A stretch of 64,000 bases of DNA from Microbacterium hydrocarbonoxydans (GTDB lineage: Bacteria; Actinomycetota; Actinomycetes; Actinomycetales; Microbacteriaceae). The position numbers and the translations under genes were made by a program. Location: NCBI RefSeq assembly GCF_000956475.1, contig NZ_JYJB01000010.1:1116001-1180000 (forward strand). Reading direction: 5' to 3'. This document shows positions 1-7,755 of the stretch, in pieces (the stretch's first letter is position 1; each line of letters opens with the position of its first letter). Under the pieces are notes generated by a model. It saw nothing but the letters and a program-made list of their open reading frames with translations. It did no database searches and was not told the origin of the DNA.

Positions 1-47
1 GATAGTAAGAGCCACGGGAGTCGAGTCTACCGGCGCGGATGCTGCGG

Positions 48-788
48 CTACTCGCGCACCGACCGGAACGCGCGCGTGACATAGGGCAGATCGATCGTCG
101 CGTCAGCGTGCAGACCGAGCTCGTCGAACAGCGCGTCCATCTCGACGCGGATACGGGTCTTCTCCTCGGGTGATGCCGTGATGATGTAGCTGCGAGACGC
201 GGCCATCGCGTGCAGCTGCTCACGCGTGATCGGGCGCACCCACTCCCACGAGGCCTCCTCCAGCGCGCCGAACGGCGCGGCGACGACCGGTCCGCCGTCG
301 GCGAGCATCACCTCGGCGTTGCTTCCGTGCATGATCTCGGTGAGCCGGCGCACCCAGTCCTCGCGCTCGTCGCGGATGTTCCAGATCAGTCCGAGCACTC
401 CCCCGCTGCGCACGACCCGGCCGATCTCGGCAGACGCGGCCACCGGATCGACCCAGTGCCAGGCCTGCCCGAGCACGACCGCGTCGACGGACGCACCGGG
501 CAGCGGAAGCGATTCGGCCGAGCCGAGGAATGTCGGCACGCCGGGGGTCGTCGCTCGGAGGGTCGCCAGCATCGCGGGGTCCGGGTCGATCGCCACGACT
601 TCCGCGTCGGGCGCCTTCGCGAGCACCCGCGTGAGCTTGCCCGTTCCCGCGCCGACGTCGGCGATGCGCCGCGATCCCGCGGGCATCGGCTCGAGCATCC
701 AGGCGACCGCCCCGAAGTGGTAGTCGGGCCGGCCCGCTTCATAGTTGTCGGCCTCTGCTCCGAACGAGGTCGCCTTCTCGTCAGTCAT
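48..788 (-). CDS. SAM-dependent class I methyltransferase
   Basis: This 246-residue protein is a predicted cytosolic class I methyltransferase that uses S-adenosylmethionine; the methyl acceptor cannot be told. Motif I is the glycine-rich loop ADVGAGTGKLT near residues 43-53, followed by an acidic end of strand 2 (VVAIDPDPAML) and the post-motif region LGQAWHWVD, as in the Methyltransf_11 family related to UbiE and yeast Tmt1-like enzymes. The start is supported by a TAGGCT box six bases upstream, which suggests a leaderless mRNA. It is divergent from the exonuclease gene at 848. Family call is firm, substrate unknown. Confidence 0.85.
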   Translation of the reverse strand: MTDEKATSFGAEADNYEAGRPDYHFGAVAWMLEPMPAGSRRIADVGAGTGKLTRVLAKAPDAEVVAIDPDPAMLATLRATTPGVPTFLGSAESLPLPGASVDAVVLGQAWHWVDPVAASAEIGRVVRSGGVLGLIWNIRDEREDWVRRLTEIMHGSNAEVMLADGGPVVAAPFGALEEASWEWVRPITREQLHAMAASRSYIITASPEEKTRIRVEMDALFDELGLHADATIDLPYVTRAFRSVRE

Positions 789-794
789 GTCGTC

Positions 795-800
795 AGCCTA
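795..800 (-). promoter_or_regulatory. -10 box of the methyltransferase gene (leaderless)
   Basis: TAGGCT on the minus strand ends six bases before the ATG at 788. No Shine-Dalgarno sequence fits between them, so transcription probably starts at or next to the start codon. Confidence 0.5.
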
Positions 801-847
801 CGGCGAGTCTTCCGGGACCGCTGCGCCCCCGGGGAGAAGGTGGAGAG

Positions 848-1441
848 GTGCCACTGGACTTCACAGCGATCGACTTCGAGACAGCGAACTCCAGCCCGGC
901 ATCCGCCTGTTCCGTGGGTCTCGTGCGTGTGCGCGACGGTCGCGTCGTCGCCACCGCGAGCTGGCTGATCCAGCCGCCCGCAGGCCACGACGAGTTCCAG
1001 GAGTGGAACGTCCGGATCCACGGCATCCGCCCCGAAGACGTGCTCGGCGCCGATTCGTGGGTCGCGCAGTTCGACCGGCTGTGCGGGTTCGCGGGCGCCG
1101 ACGTGCTGGTCGCCCACAACGCCGGATTCGACGTGAACGTGCTTCGCCGGGCGTCGGAGGTCACCGACCTCGTCTGCCCTCCGTACCGCTCGCTGTGCAG
1201 CCTGCAGGTCGCCCGCAAGACCTACGACCTCGACTCCTACCGGCTCCCGAAGGCCGCGGCCGCCGCAGGCTTCGCCGAGTTCTCGCATCACGACGCTCTC
1301 GCCGACGCCCGCGCCTGCGCGCAGATCGTGATCGACGCGGCGCGCCTCGCCGGAGCCGCTGACGTCTTCTCGCTCGCGCAGGCGCTCGGCCTGCAGATCA
1401 AGGAACCGGCTCCGGCGCTCCTCGAGCGCGCCGTGGCCTGA
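848..1441 (+). CDS. DnaQ-like 3'-5' exonuclease
   Basis: This 197-residue protein belongs to the DEDD (DnaQ/RNase T) exonuclease superfamily. Exo I is visible as FTAIDFETAN near residues 5-14, Exo II as VLVAHNAGFDVNVL near residue 90, and Exo III as HHDALADARACAQI near residue 147, where the His five residues before Asp marks the DEDDh subtype. It resembles the stand-alone epsilon-like exonucleases of Actinobacteria rather than a full polymerase subunit, because nothing follows the domain except a short tail. It probably trims DNA or RNA 3' ends. The start is GTG, with GGAGAGG-like sequence directly upstream. Confidence 0.85.
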   Translation: MPLDFTAIDFETANSSPASACSVGLVRVRDGRVVATASWLIQPPAGHDEFQEWNVRIHGIRPEDVLGADSWVAQFDRLCGFAGADVLVAHNAGFDVNVLRRASEVTDLVCPPYRSLCSLQVARKTYDLDSYRLPKAAAAAGFAEFSHHDALADARACAQIVIDAARLAGAADVFSLAQALGLQIKEPAPALLERAVA

Positions 1442-1529
1442 CGCCGCCGAGCACCGTCACCCGTCGCCGCACCCGCGCACGAAACCGCCTTGGGGAGTCC
1501 TCCCCCTCGGCTCCGATGCGGAGCGCCCC

Positions 1530-1535
1530 TAGCAT
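1530..1535 (+). promoter_or_regulatory. -10 box upstream of the WXG-type operon
   Basis: TAGCAT lies 27 bases before the ATG at 1563. The leader that follows contains a strong purine-rich ribosome binding site, GAGGGGGG at about 1551-1558. No convincing -35 box was recognised. Confidence 0.4.
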
Positions 1536-1562
1536 GAAGACAGCCAAGCCGAGGGGGGCTCG

Positions 1563-2099
1563 ATGTCGAACGCCGACGCAGAATCCGTGATGGACGATCC
1601 GTTCTGGTCCGTGGTGCGACGACGGCATCCCGATCTCGACATCGTCATCCTGCCGCCGGAACCTGCGACGGCCGGGGAATCAGGACTTCCGCTCCGGGCC
1701 CCGGAGCCGTTTGCCGGGCTCGAGACGTCGGAAGCGGATGACAGCTGGGCGCGGCTGGTCGGACACGGGATGCCGGTGCCGGCGAGTCGATGGATCCCCG
1801 GGCCGACCCGCGACTCGGTGCGTCACACCGTCACGCTGACGCTCGACGGCGTCAGCCGAACCGCCGGCATCGGCCACCTCCGCGAGGCCGGCGACCTGCT
1901 CACGTCCGACGGCTGGCAGGTGTTCATCCCGCCCACCGGCATGCCGCGGGTCACAGCCGATCGCCCGGGCGAGCTCGGCGCGGAGAGCCTGCTGTTCGGG
2001 TACGCGCCCGAGACAGGGCGCCTGTTCCTGCGCCTCACATCGACAGGGCTGACCGTCGGCACGAGCCGCGCCCGCGAGCTGATCGGCTCGGCGTCATGA
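1563..2099 (+). CDS. hypothetical protein, first gene of a WXG100-type unit
   Basis: This 178-residue soluble protein is not recognised. It has no signal peptide or membrane segment. The N-terminal third is rich in Pro and acidic residues, and the C-terminal half contains alternating hydrophobic stretches typical of a beta-rich domain (VRHTVTLTLDG; RLFLRLTSTGLTVG). It is preceded by a strong GAGGGGGG ribosome binding site and a TAGCAT box. Its stop overlaps the next start as ATGA, so it is translationally coupled to the 98-residue helical protein and the WXG-hydrolase. By position a chaperone or secretion accessory role in the style of ESX EspG proteins is conceivable, but no sequence similarity was recognised. 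Confidence 0.7.
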   Translation: MSNADAESVMDDPFWSVVRRRHPDLDIVILPPEPATAGESGLPLRAPEPFAGLETSEADDSWARLVGHGMPVPASRWIPGPTRDSVRHTVTLTLDGVSRTAGIGHLREAGDLLTSDGWQVFIPPTGMPRVTADRPGELGAESLLFGYAPETGRLFLRLTSTGLTVGTSRARELIGSAS

Positions 2100-2392
2100 C
2101 CGGGGGCGTGTGGTACGACCCGATGGCCACGGCCATCCTGATCCCCCGATGGGGCACACAGGCGTCACAGCTTCGCGCAGCCGCCGAAGGGCTGTCGTCC
2201 GCGTCGACAGGAGGACTCCCCTCGGTCGCTCAGGGCCCGTCGCGCGTCTTCCTCGAGATGTGGGAGACGACCGAGCGGAGAGCGTCCGTCGCCTCGGACG
2301 TGTACGCCGACGAGCTGCGGTCCACGCACGGAGCCTACACGAGCTTCGACGACGAGATCGCCGGCCGCATGGAACAGCTGGAAGCACGATGA
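2096..2392 (+). CDS. small helical WXG100/ESX-like protein (tentative)
   Basis: This 98-residue protein has the size of an ESX (WXG100) secretion partner and is predicted to be mostly helical: a helix around residues 21-35, a turn rich in Gly, Ser and Pro, then a long amphipathic helix through residues 45-98. A Trp in the region between the helices (FLEMWETT) is present, but the exact W-x-G triplet is not. Its start overlaps the previous stop and its stop overlaps the start of the following hydrolase by ATGA, so the products are likely made in fixed ratio. Interpretation as a secreted or heterodimerising partner rests on size, helicity and context only. Confidence 0.65.
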   Translation: MTGGVWYDPMATAILIPRWGTQASQLRAAAEGLSSASTGGLPSVAQGPSRVFLEMWETTERRASVASDVYADELRSTHGAYTSFDDEIAGRMEQLEAR

Positions 2393-4203
2393 CGACGATC
2401 TACGTGCCCCCGACCATCGACCCCGTCGAGCGCCCCGAGGGCACGCCTGCCGCGGCCGAGACGCTGTCCAGCACCCTGCTGTCCAACGCAGCGCGGATCA
2501 GCGAGTTCGCCGAGGAGGCGGCCGCCCTCGCGTCTCCGAGCTACCTGTGGGTAGGGGATGCCGCATCGGCGTACTCCAGCCACGCAGCGGCGTTCGCAGA
2601 GAAGCACGAGCCCATGGCCGCCACCCTCAAGCGCGTGGCCCGCGGTGTGGACGTCTTCGCCGAGCAGCTGCGGACGCTCCTCAGTGACCACATCGACCTC
2701 AACGGCGAGATCTCCACCTACCGCCGAGACCGGAAAGACCTCATGGCGGATGTGGACGCCGCCGATGACGTGACCGAGGCCGAGATCGCGGTGCTGCAGG
2801 AGCGCGCGCGCCGCCTGACGACGCGGTACAGCTGGCTCGTGTCCGACATCTCCAGCTTCGGTCAGCGCGTGACCGCCAACGAGGACTTCCTCGTGCAGCT
2901 CTTCACCGGGGCTGACACCGCGGCCGAGGCGGGGCAGGCCGACGGAGGCATCGATCCGCTTGCCCTCGCCGCGATCGGAGGCATGCCCGCTGCCGGCGAC
3001 GGCCCGAAGAAGATGGCGGAGTGGTGGGCAGGCCTCACCGAGGCCGAACAGGACGCACTGATCGCCGCGTATCCCGAGCGGTTCGGAAGCGCCGACGGCC
3101 TGCCGTCGTCGGCGCGCGACGACGCGAACCGGCTGCTGCTCGACAGCGACCTGACCGAGCTCCGTCTGAAGGAGGAGGCCGGAACGCTCACCTCCGACGA
3201 GCGACAGCGGCTCGAGAACGCGGAGGCGGCGGAGAAGGCCCTGAAGCTCGCAGACGACTACATCGTTCCCGGCACCGATGACAAGCCCGGCGGCACGCTG
3301 TGGCTGTACGACCCCGACGCGTTCGACGGTGACGGTCGCGTGGCGATCGGCGTGGGCGACCTCGATACAGCCGATGACGTGTCGATCCAGATCCCCGGCA
3401 TCCGCACGGAGATGGATGATGCACCGTACTACGCGCAGCAGGCCGCCGACCTCTACGAGAGCGCACGGTACAACGGCGACGGCTCCAGCGTCGCCACACT
3501 GTTCTGGCTCGGGTACGACACTCCCGCAGGTGATCTGCTCGAATGGGGCGAGGTCCCGCTGGAGCGCTATGCGGCAGACGGAGGCGACCGCCTCGCAACC
3601 GCGGTGGACGGGCTGAGAGCATCTCGCGCAGACGACCCCGCACACATGACGGCGATCGGCCACAGTTATGGCTCGACGGCGACGTCCTATGCCGCGACCG
3701 AGCATGACCTCGCCGTCGAGGACATCGCTCTGGTCGGCAGTCCCGGTACCGGCCCGGCAGACAGCGCCTCCGATTTCAGCGTCGGCGCCGACCACGTCTA
3801 CGTCGGCAGGAACAGCAGCGATCTCGTCGCGACTCTGGGCGACGAGGGATGGGTGGGTAAGGACAGGCTCTTCGACGCCGGACTCGGCACCGACCCCTCC
3901 TCAGAGGATTTCGGTGCGCACCGGTTCGAGGCGGAGGCCGTGGACCGTCAACGCGACACGGGAACTGCCCGAGGCTTCGGGTACGACGCTCCGCATTACA
4001 ACACCGACGACCATGTCAAGTACTTCGACCGCGACAGTGAGTCGTTGTATAACCTCGGGCGTATCGTTGACGGGCAGGCAGACGACATAAATGCCGCGGA
4101 GCATTCATACGATCGATGGTGGGACTTCGCGCAGGATCCGGAAGCTGACCGCACCCCGACCGCGAAGACACCGGGAAGTTCGAAGACAGGGTATCGAGAA
4201 TGA
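2389..4203 (+). CDS. WXG100-like domain fused to DUF1023-type alpha/beta hydrolase
   Basis: This protein has 604 residues. The N-terminal helical region (about residues 20-180) carries the triplet W54-V-G56 (YLWVGDAASAY) between two helices and a coiled-coil-like stretch, as in WXG100/LXG-type secreted proteins. The C-terminal part (about 290-560) is an alpha/beta hydrolase of the actinobacterial DUF1023 family, with the nucleophile elbow GHSYGS (Ser426) and a His near the end (DAPHYNTDDH). A likely role is a hydrolase exported by a type VII-like route, acting on lipid or cell-envelope esters, but the substrate is unknown. It overlaps the preceding gene and the following lipoprotein gene by four bases. 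No toxin-type immunity gene is obvious, unless the lipoprotein plays that part. Confidence 0.8.
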   Translation: MTTIYVPPTIDPVERPEGTPAAAETLSSTLLSNAARISEFAEEAAALASPSYLWVGDAASAYSSHAAAFAEKHEPMAATLKRVARGVDVFAEQLRTLLSDHIDLNGEISTYRRDRKDLMADVDAADDVTEAEIAVLQERARRLTTRYSWLVSDISSFGQRVTANEDFLVQLFTGADTAAEAGQADGGIDPLALAAIGGMPAAGDGPKKMAEWWAGLTEAEQDALIAAYPERFGSADGLPSSARDDANRLLLDSDLTELRLKEEAGTLTSDERQRLENAEAAEKALKLADDYIVPGTDDKPGGTLWLYDPDAFDGDGRVAIGVGDLDTADDVSIQIPGIRTEMDDAPYYAQQAADLYESARYNGDGSSVATLFWLGYDTPAGDLLEWGEVPLERYAADGGDRLATAVDGLRASRADDPAHMTAIGHSYGSTATSYAATEHDLAVEDIALVGSPGTGPADSASDFSVGADHVYVGRNSSDLVATLGDEGWVGKDRLFDAGLGTDPSSEDFGAHRFEAEAVDRQRDTGTARGFGYDAPHYNTDDHVKYFDRDSESLYNLGRIVDGQADDINAAEHSYDRWWDFAQDPEADRTPTAKTPGSSKTGYRE

Positions 4204-4742
4204 ACATCCGGATCGCGGCCGCAGCAGCTCTCGCCCTCGTCACGCTGGTCATCAGCGGCTGCTCGGGGGCCCCCGATGACCCTCGCGCGGCGATCGAGGA
4301 GAAGGCGGCGACCATCGATGATGCCGCTCAAGACGTCCTGACGGCGCTCGCCGCCGCGGGACTCGCTGAAGCCAGTGCGACCGGGCGGCTGGAGCAATGC
4401 GGCGGGAGCCTGACCGGGTGGGGTGCTGAATACCACGCTGGCGCCAGCGCCAAAGTCGGCGAGAGCATGCAGGCCGCGGTCGACCAGGTCACTGCTGAGC
4501 TCAAGTCCCTGGGCTGGGACCATGTCGGCGACCTGGGCGGCGATTTCCCCACTGCGCGCCTTGAGCGCGGTGACGTCACGATCGATCTCAGCACCGGTGG
4601 CTTCACCGTGGGGGCGACCCGGTACCACGAGGACGATCTGTCGGTCAGCATCTGGCCCTTCTCAGCGTGCGTGAAGCTGCCCGAGGGAAAGACCGTGAGC
4701 GACTACGCGGAGTTCGAACGGAGCATCCCGCCCCGCGATTGA
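4200..4742 (+). CDS. hypothetical lipoprotein
   Basis: This 180-residue protein starts with a short positively charged segment, a hydrophobic core, and the lipobox ISGC with Cys21 as the lipidation site, so it should be anchored on the outer face of the membrane. The mature part resembles no family I can name. It holds two Cys (ECGG-like near residue 67 and one near 159) that could form a disulfide. It overlaps the hydrolase gene by four bases and closes the four-gene unit, so it could be a partner, receptor or immunity factor for the predicted exported hydrolase. That role is inference from position only. Confidence 0.75.
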   Translation: MNIRIAAAAALALVTLVISGCSGAPDDPRAAIEEKAATIDDAAQDVLTALAAAGLAEASATGRLEQCGGSLTGWGAEYHAGASAKVGESMQAAVDQVTAELKSLGWDHVGDLGGDFPTARLERGDVTIDLSTGGFTVGATRYHEDDLSVSIWPFSACVKLPEGKTVSDYAEFERSIPPRD

Positions 4743-4814
4743 TCCCTCTGGTCTTTCTGGGAGGCAGCGGCCGAGGGCCAAGCCGTCACGGCTCAGGATC
4801 GCAGGTACGACGCG

Positions 4815-6128
4815 ATGTCGGATGCTGCGGGCATCATGATCGACATGGATGCTCTCACCGCGGTTCTTGTTCTCATCGCCCTCGCCGCAGGCGCGGCGGT
4901 CGGGTGGTTCCTGCGCGCATCCCGGGGCGCCGCCGATCTGGCGCGCGCCGAGGCGGAACTCACGGCAGTGCGCGACGACCGCGACAGGCAGTACGACCTG
5001 TACCGCGATGCGGTGGAGCATTCCCGTGAGGAGCAGAGGGCCGAGGCGCTGCGGGTGCAGCAGCAGAACGCCGTGCTCACCGCCCTCGCGCCCGTGCGCG
5101 AGAGTCTGCAGCAGATGCAGAACAAGGTGGCGGCGATCGAGCAGGAGCGCCAGGCGCAGTTCGGCTCGCTGGCCGAGCAGCTGCGACGCGCACAGGAGTC
5201 CGACGAGGCGCTGCGCGCCACGACCGAGTCCCTCGCCGGAGCTCTGAAGTCGACGGCCACGCGCGGCGTCTGGGGCGAGACTCAGCTGAGGCGCGTGGTC
5301 GAGGCCGCGGGACTGACCCGCCACGTCGACTTCGATCTGCAGTCGACGATCTCCTCCGATCGCGGTGTCGGCCGCCCCGACATGGTCATCCGACTCGCCG
5401 GTGGAGCATCGATCCCCGTCGACGCCAAGGTCCCGCTCGACGCCTATCTGGAGGCCTCCGCGCTGCCCGGCGGCGACGCCCACGAAAGCCAGCGACGCGT
5501 GCACATGCAGAGGCACGTGAAGGCCGTGCGCGCGCACATCGACGCTCTCAGCAAGAAGGCGTACTGGTCGGGCCTCGACGCGAGCCCCGAGTTCGTGATC
5601 TGCTTCCTGCCCAGCGAGTCGCTGCTCGCCGCCGCGATCGACGAAGACCCCACGCTGCTCGATTACGCCTTCAGTCGCCGCGTCGCGCTCGCGTCGCCTG
5701 TCAACCTCTGGGCCGTGCTCAAGACGGTCGCCTACACCTGGACGCAACAGGAGGTGTCGACCGAGGCGAAGGCTCTGCTCGATCTCGGCACCCAGCTGTA
5801 CGACCGTCTCGGAGTGCTCGCCGGACATGCAGACGATCTGCGCAAGGCTCTCGAGCGCACCGTCGACAGTTACAACCGCTTCGCCGGCTCGCTGGAAAGC
5901 CGCGTGCTTGTCACTGCGCGCCAGTTCCCGGGCATCGATTCCTCGGCGCTCGACGCCGCGCCGCGGGTGATCGACGCGAGCGCGCGTCGCTTCACCGCAG
6001 CCGAGCTCGTCGGCGAGACGTCGACGGATGCGGAGGCTCTCGAGATGCGATATCCGCACTCGGAAGAATCCGCAGAACCTGTGCGCGCCGAGATCGGCGA
6101 GATCCGGAACCGGATCGACGACGTGTGA
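4815..6128 (+). CDS. rmuC: DNA recombination protein RmuC
   Basis: This 437-residue protein has the RmuC layout: an N-terminal membrane anchor (about residues 13-34), a long coiled coil rich in Glu, Gln and Arg (about 40-140), then the RmuC nuclease-like domain with RGVWGETQLRRVVE and the motif PVDAKVPLDAYLEA near residue 200. RmuC limits inversions at short inverted repeats and is related to the restriction-endonuclease fold. The start is uncertain: Met8 and Met11 are also possible, and Met11 sits directly before the membrane helix. No good ribosome binding site decides this. The gene converges on the small membrane protein gene with an 11-bp gap. Confidence 0.92.
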   Translation: MSDAAGIMIDMDALTAVLVLIALAAGAAVGWFLRASRGAADLARAEAELTAVRDDRDRQYDLYRDAVEHSREEQRAEALRVQQQNAVLTALAPVRESLQQMQNKVAAIEQERQAQFGSLAEQLRRAQESDEALRATTESLAGALKSTATRGVWGETQLRRVVEAAGLTRHVDFDLQSTISSDRGVGRPDMVIRLAGGASIPVDAKVPLDAYLEASALPGGDAHESQRRVHMQRHVKAVRAHIDALSKKAYWSGLDASPEFVICFLPSESLLAAAIDEDPTLLDYAFSRRVALASPVNLWAVLKTVAYTWTQQEVSTEAKALLDLGTQLYDRLGVLAGHADDLRKALERTVDSYNRFAGSLESRVLVTARQFPGIDSSALDAAPRVIDASARRFTAAELVGETSTDAEALEMRYPHSEESAEPVRAEIGEIRNRIDDV

Positions 6129-6139
6129 GCCGAAGGGTG

Positions 6140-6427
6140 TCAGGCGACGCCGGGCACTCCCGAGAGCAGCAGGATCACCAGTCCGCTCGTCGCGAGGAAC
6201 GCGCCGATCATCCACCAGGCGCTCAGCTCGTGACCCTCATCGCGGCGCTTGCGGAAGAGGACATCGGCCCGGCGGGCTGGATCGATCGTGTGCACGGCAG
6301 CGGCCGGCACGGCAGGCCGCGTCGCTGCGTCGACAGCGTCGGCGCTGACCCGGAGGATGCGACCGGTGCTGGTCGTCACGATCTTGGTGTCTGCGGCCTT
6401 GGGGCCGTTCGTGTGCTGCGTCGTCAT
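6140..6427 (-). CDS. small single-pass membrane protein
   Basis: This 95-residue protein has a hydrophilic N-terminal region of about 65 residues and one C-terminal transmembrane helix (about residues 70-91, WWMIGAFLATSGLVILLLSG). It is not recognised beyond being a tail-anchored small protein. A strong AGGAGG ribosome binding site precedes the ATG. The upstream gap (6428-6586) contains a GTGAC-N4-GTGAC direct repeat that could be a regulator site. Confidence 0.7.
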   Translation of the reverse strand: MTTQHTNGPKAADTKIVTTSTGRILRVSADAVDAATRPAVPAAAVHTIDPARRADVLFRKRRDEGHELSAWWMIGAFLATSGLVILLLSGVPGVA

Positions 6428-6482
6428 CTGCTCGCCTCCTGTGCCTGCGGTGCCGTGCGGCCCATCGGCGGTGAGAAACCCA

Positions 6483-6496
6483 GTGACAATTGTGAC
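6483..6496. promoter_or_regulatory. GTGAC-AATT-GTGAC direct repeat, possible response-regulator box
   Basis: Two GTGAC pentamers are separated by AATT (read as GTCAC-AATT-GTCAC on the minus strand) in the gap upstream of the small membrane protein gene. Direct GTCAC-type repeats are the kind of site described for the actinobacterial response regulator MtrA, but this assignment is a guess from appearance. Confidence 0.2.
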
Positions 6497-6586
6497 ACGG
6501 TGCGCTGCCGACGTCCGTGAGCGCGCTCGCGGGCGCGATTCCGTCTCGGTAACGATGTGGGACGGCGGTTCAGCCGCGCAGACTGC

Positions 6587-7573
6587 TCAGAGCCACTTCG
6601 ACACGAGGTGCTCCGAGGCGATGCGACGCAGGGTCCCTGAGGCGCCGCGCAGCACGACGCTCTCGGTGTAGATGTACCCGGCCTCGCGCCGCACGCCGGC
6701 GACCAGCTGTCCATCGGTGACGCCCGTGGCCACGAAGATCGTGTTGTCGCCCTTGACGAGGTCGTCGGCCTCGTAGACCTTGTCCATGTCGAGGCCCGCA
6801 TCGATGCCGCGCTGCCGCTCATCGTCGTCGCGCGGCCAGAGGCGGCCTTGGATGTGGCCGCCGAGGGCCTTGATCGCACAGGCGGTCACGATGCCCTCGG
6901 GGCTTCCGCCGACGCCGACGCACATGTCGGTGCGCGCCCCGTGACGCGCGGCGTTGATGCCGCCGGCGACGTCGCCGTCGCTCATCAGGCGGGTGCCGGC
7001 TCCAGCATCCCGGATCTCCTGGATGAGCTGTTCATGACGCGGCCGATTCAGCACCGACACGACGATCTCGTCGACGGGCTTGCCCAGTGCCGCGGAGAGA
7101 CGGCGGATGTTCTCGCCGATGGGAAGACGGATGTCGACGACGCCGACCCCCGCGGGGCCGGTGACGAGCTTGTCCATGTAGAAGACGCTCGACGCGTCGA
7201 GCATGGTGCCACGATCTGACACCGCGATGACCGACAGAGCGTTCTGGCGACCCGCCGCAGTGAGAGAGGTGCCATCGATGGGATCCACAGCGATGTCGCA
7301 GAGCGGACCTGTCCCGGTTCCGACGACCTCGCCGTTGAACAGCATGGGCGCGTTGTCCTTTTCACCCTCGCCGATCACGACGCGCCCCTGGAACGCGACC
7401 GTTCCGAGGAATGCCCGCATGGCGTCGACCGCGGCCCCGTCGGCCGCCTCCTTCGCGCCTCGTCCGATGAAGGGGACGGCGCGGATCGCGGCCGCCTCGG
7501 TCGCGCGGACCAGCTCCATCGCGAGGTTGCGGTCGGGACGAAGAGGGCTCAGATCACCAGTCAGACTCACCAT
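6587..7573 (-). CDS. glpX: class II fructose-1,6-bisphosphatase
   Basis: This 328-residue cytosolic enzyme hydrolyses fructose 1,6-bisphosphate to fructose 6-phosphate in gluconeogenesis. The GlpX signature is clear: the metal-binding GEGEKD near residue 79, DPIDGT near residue 107, and the substrate region DGDVAGGI. GlpX is the usual and often only FBPase of Actinobacteria. A longer reading frame exists upstream, but the chosen ATG matches the family N-terminus (MVSLTGDLSPLRPDRN) and is preceded by a GATACT box eight bases away. The gene is divergent from fbaA, which catalyses the neighbouring reaction. Confidence 0.95.
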   Translation of the reverse strand: MVSLTGDLSPLRPDRNLAMELVRATEAAAIRAVPFIGRGAKEAADGAAVDAMRAFLGTVAFQGRVVIGEGEKDNAPMLFNGEVVGTGTGPLCDIAVDPIDGTSLTAAGRQNALSVIAVSDRGTMLDASSVFYMDKLVTGPAGVGVVDIRLPIGENIRRLSAALGKPVDEIVVSVLNRPRHEQLIQEIRDAGAGTRLMSDGDVAGGINAARHGARTDMCVGVGGSPEGIVTACAIKALGGHIQGRLWPRDDDERQRGIDAGLDMDKVYEADDLVKGDNTIFVATGVTDGQLVAGVRREAGYIYTESVVLRGASGTLRRIASEHLVSKWL

Positions 7574-7581
7574 GCCGCAAC

Positions 7582-7587
7582 AGTATC
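7582..7587 (-). promoter_or_regulatory. -10 box of glpX
   Basis: GATACT on the minus strand lies eight bases before the glpX ATG. The leader would be only one or two bases long, so the mRNA is probably leaderless. Confidence 0.5.
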
Positions 7588-7712
7588 CATTTCCCCGGTC
7601 CAGAACCCGGGTTTTCACATCGAAGAGAGCGAAGGAATCGCGATTCTTAACAGGGCGGCAGGTGGGCGGGCTGCGTGGCGTCACCCCGACGGCATCCGTC
7701 CGCCCGCCCGGC

Positions 7713-7718
7713 TAGAGT
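7713..7718 (+). promoter_or_regulatory. -10 box of fbaA
   Basis: TAGAGT lies 37 bases before the fbaA ATG. Unlike many genes here the leader is long enough for the ribosome binding site CAGGAG at 7745-7750. Confidence 0.5.
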
Positions 7719-7755
7719 GACATCTGTCCCGGCTTCACCTATCGCAGGAGTTCTC

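Noticed and set aside
1502..1557. CCCCCTCGG at 1502-1510 complementary to the ribosome binding site region CCGAGGGGG at 1549-1557, possible RNA switch
   Set aside because: The likely -10 box TAGCAT lies between the two arms, so the first arm would not be in the transcript.
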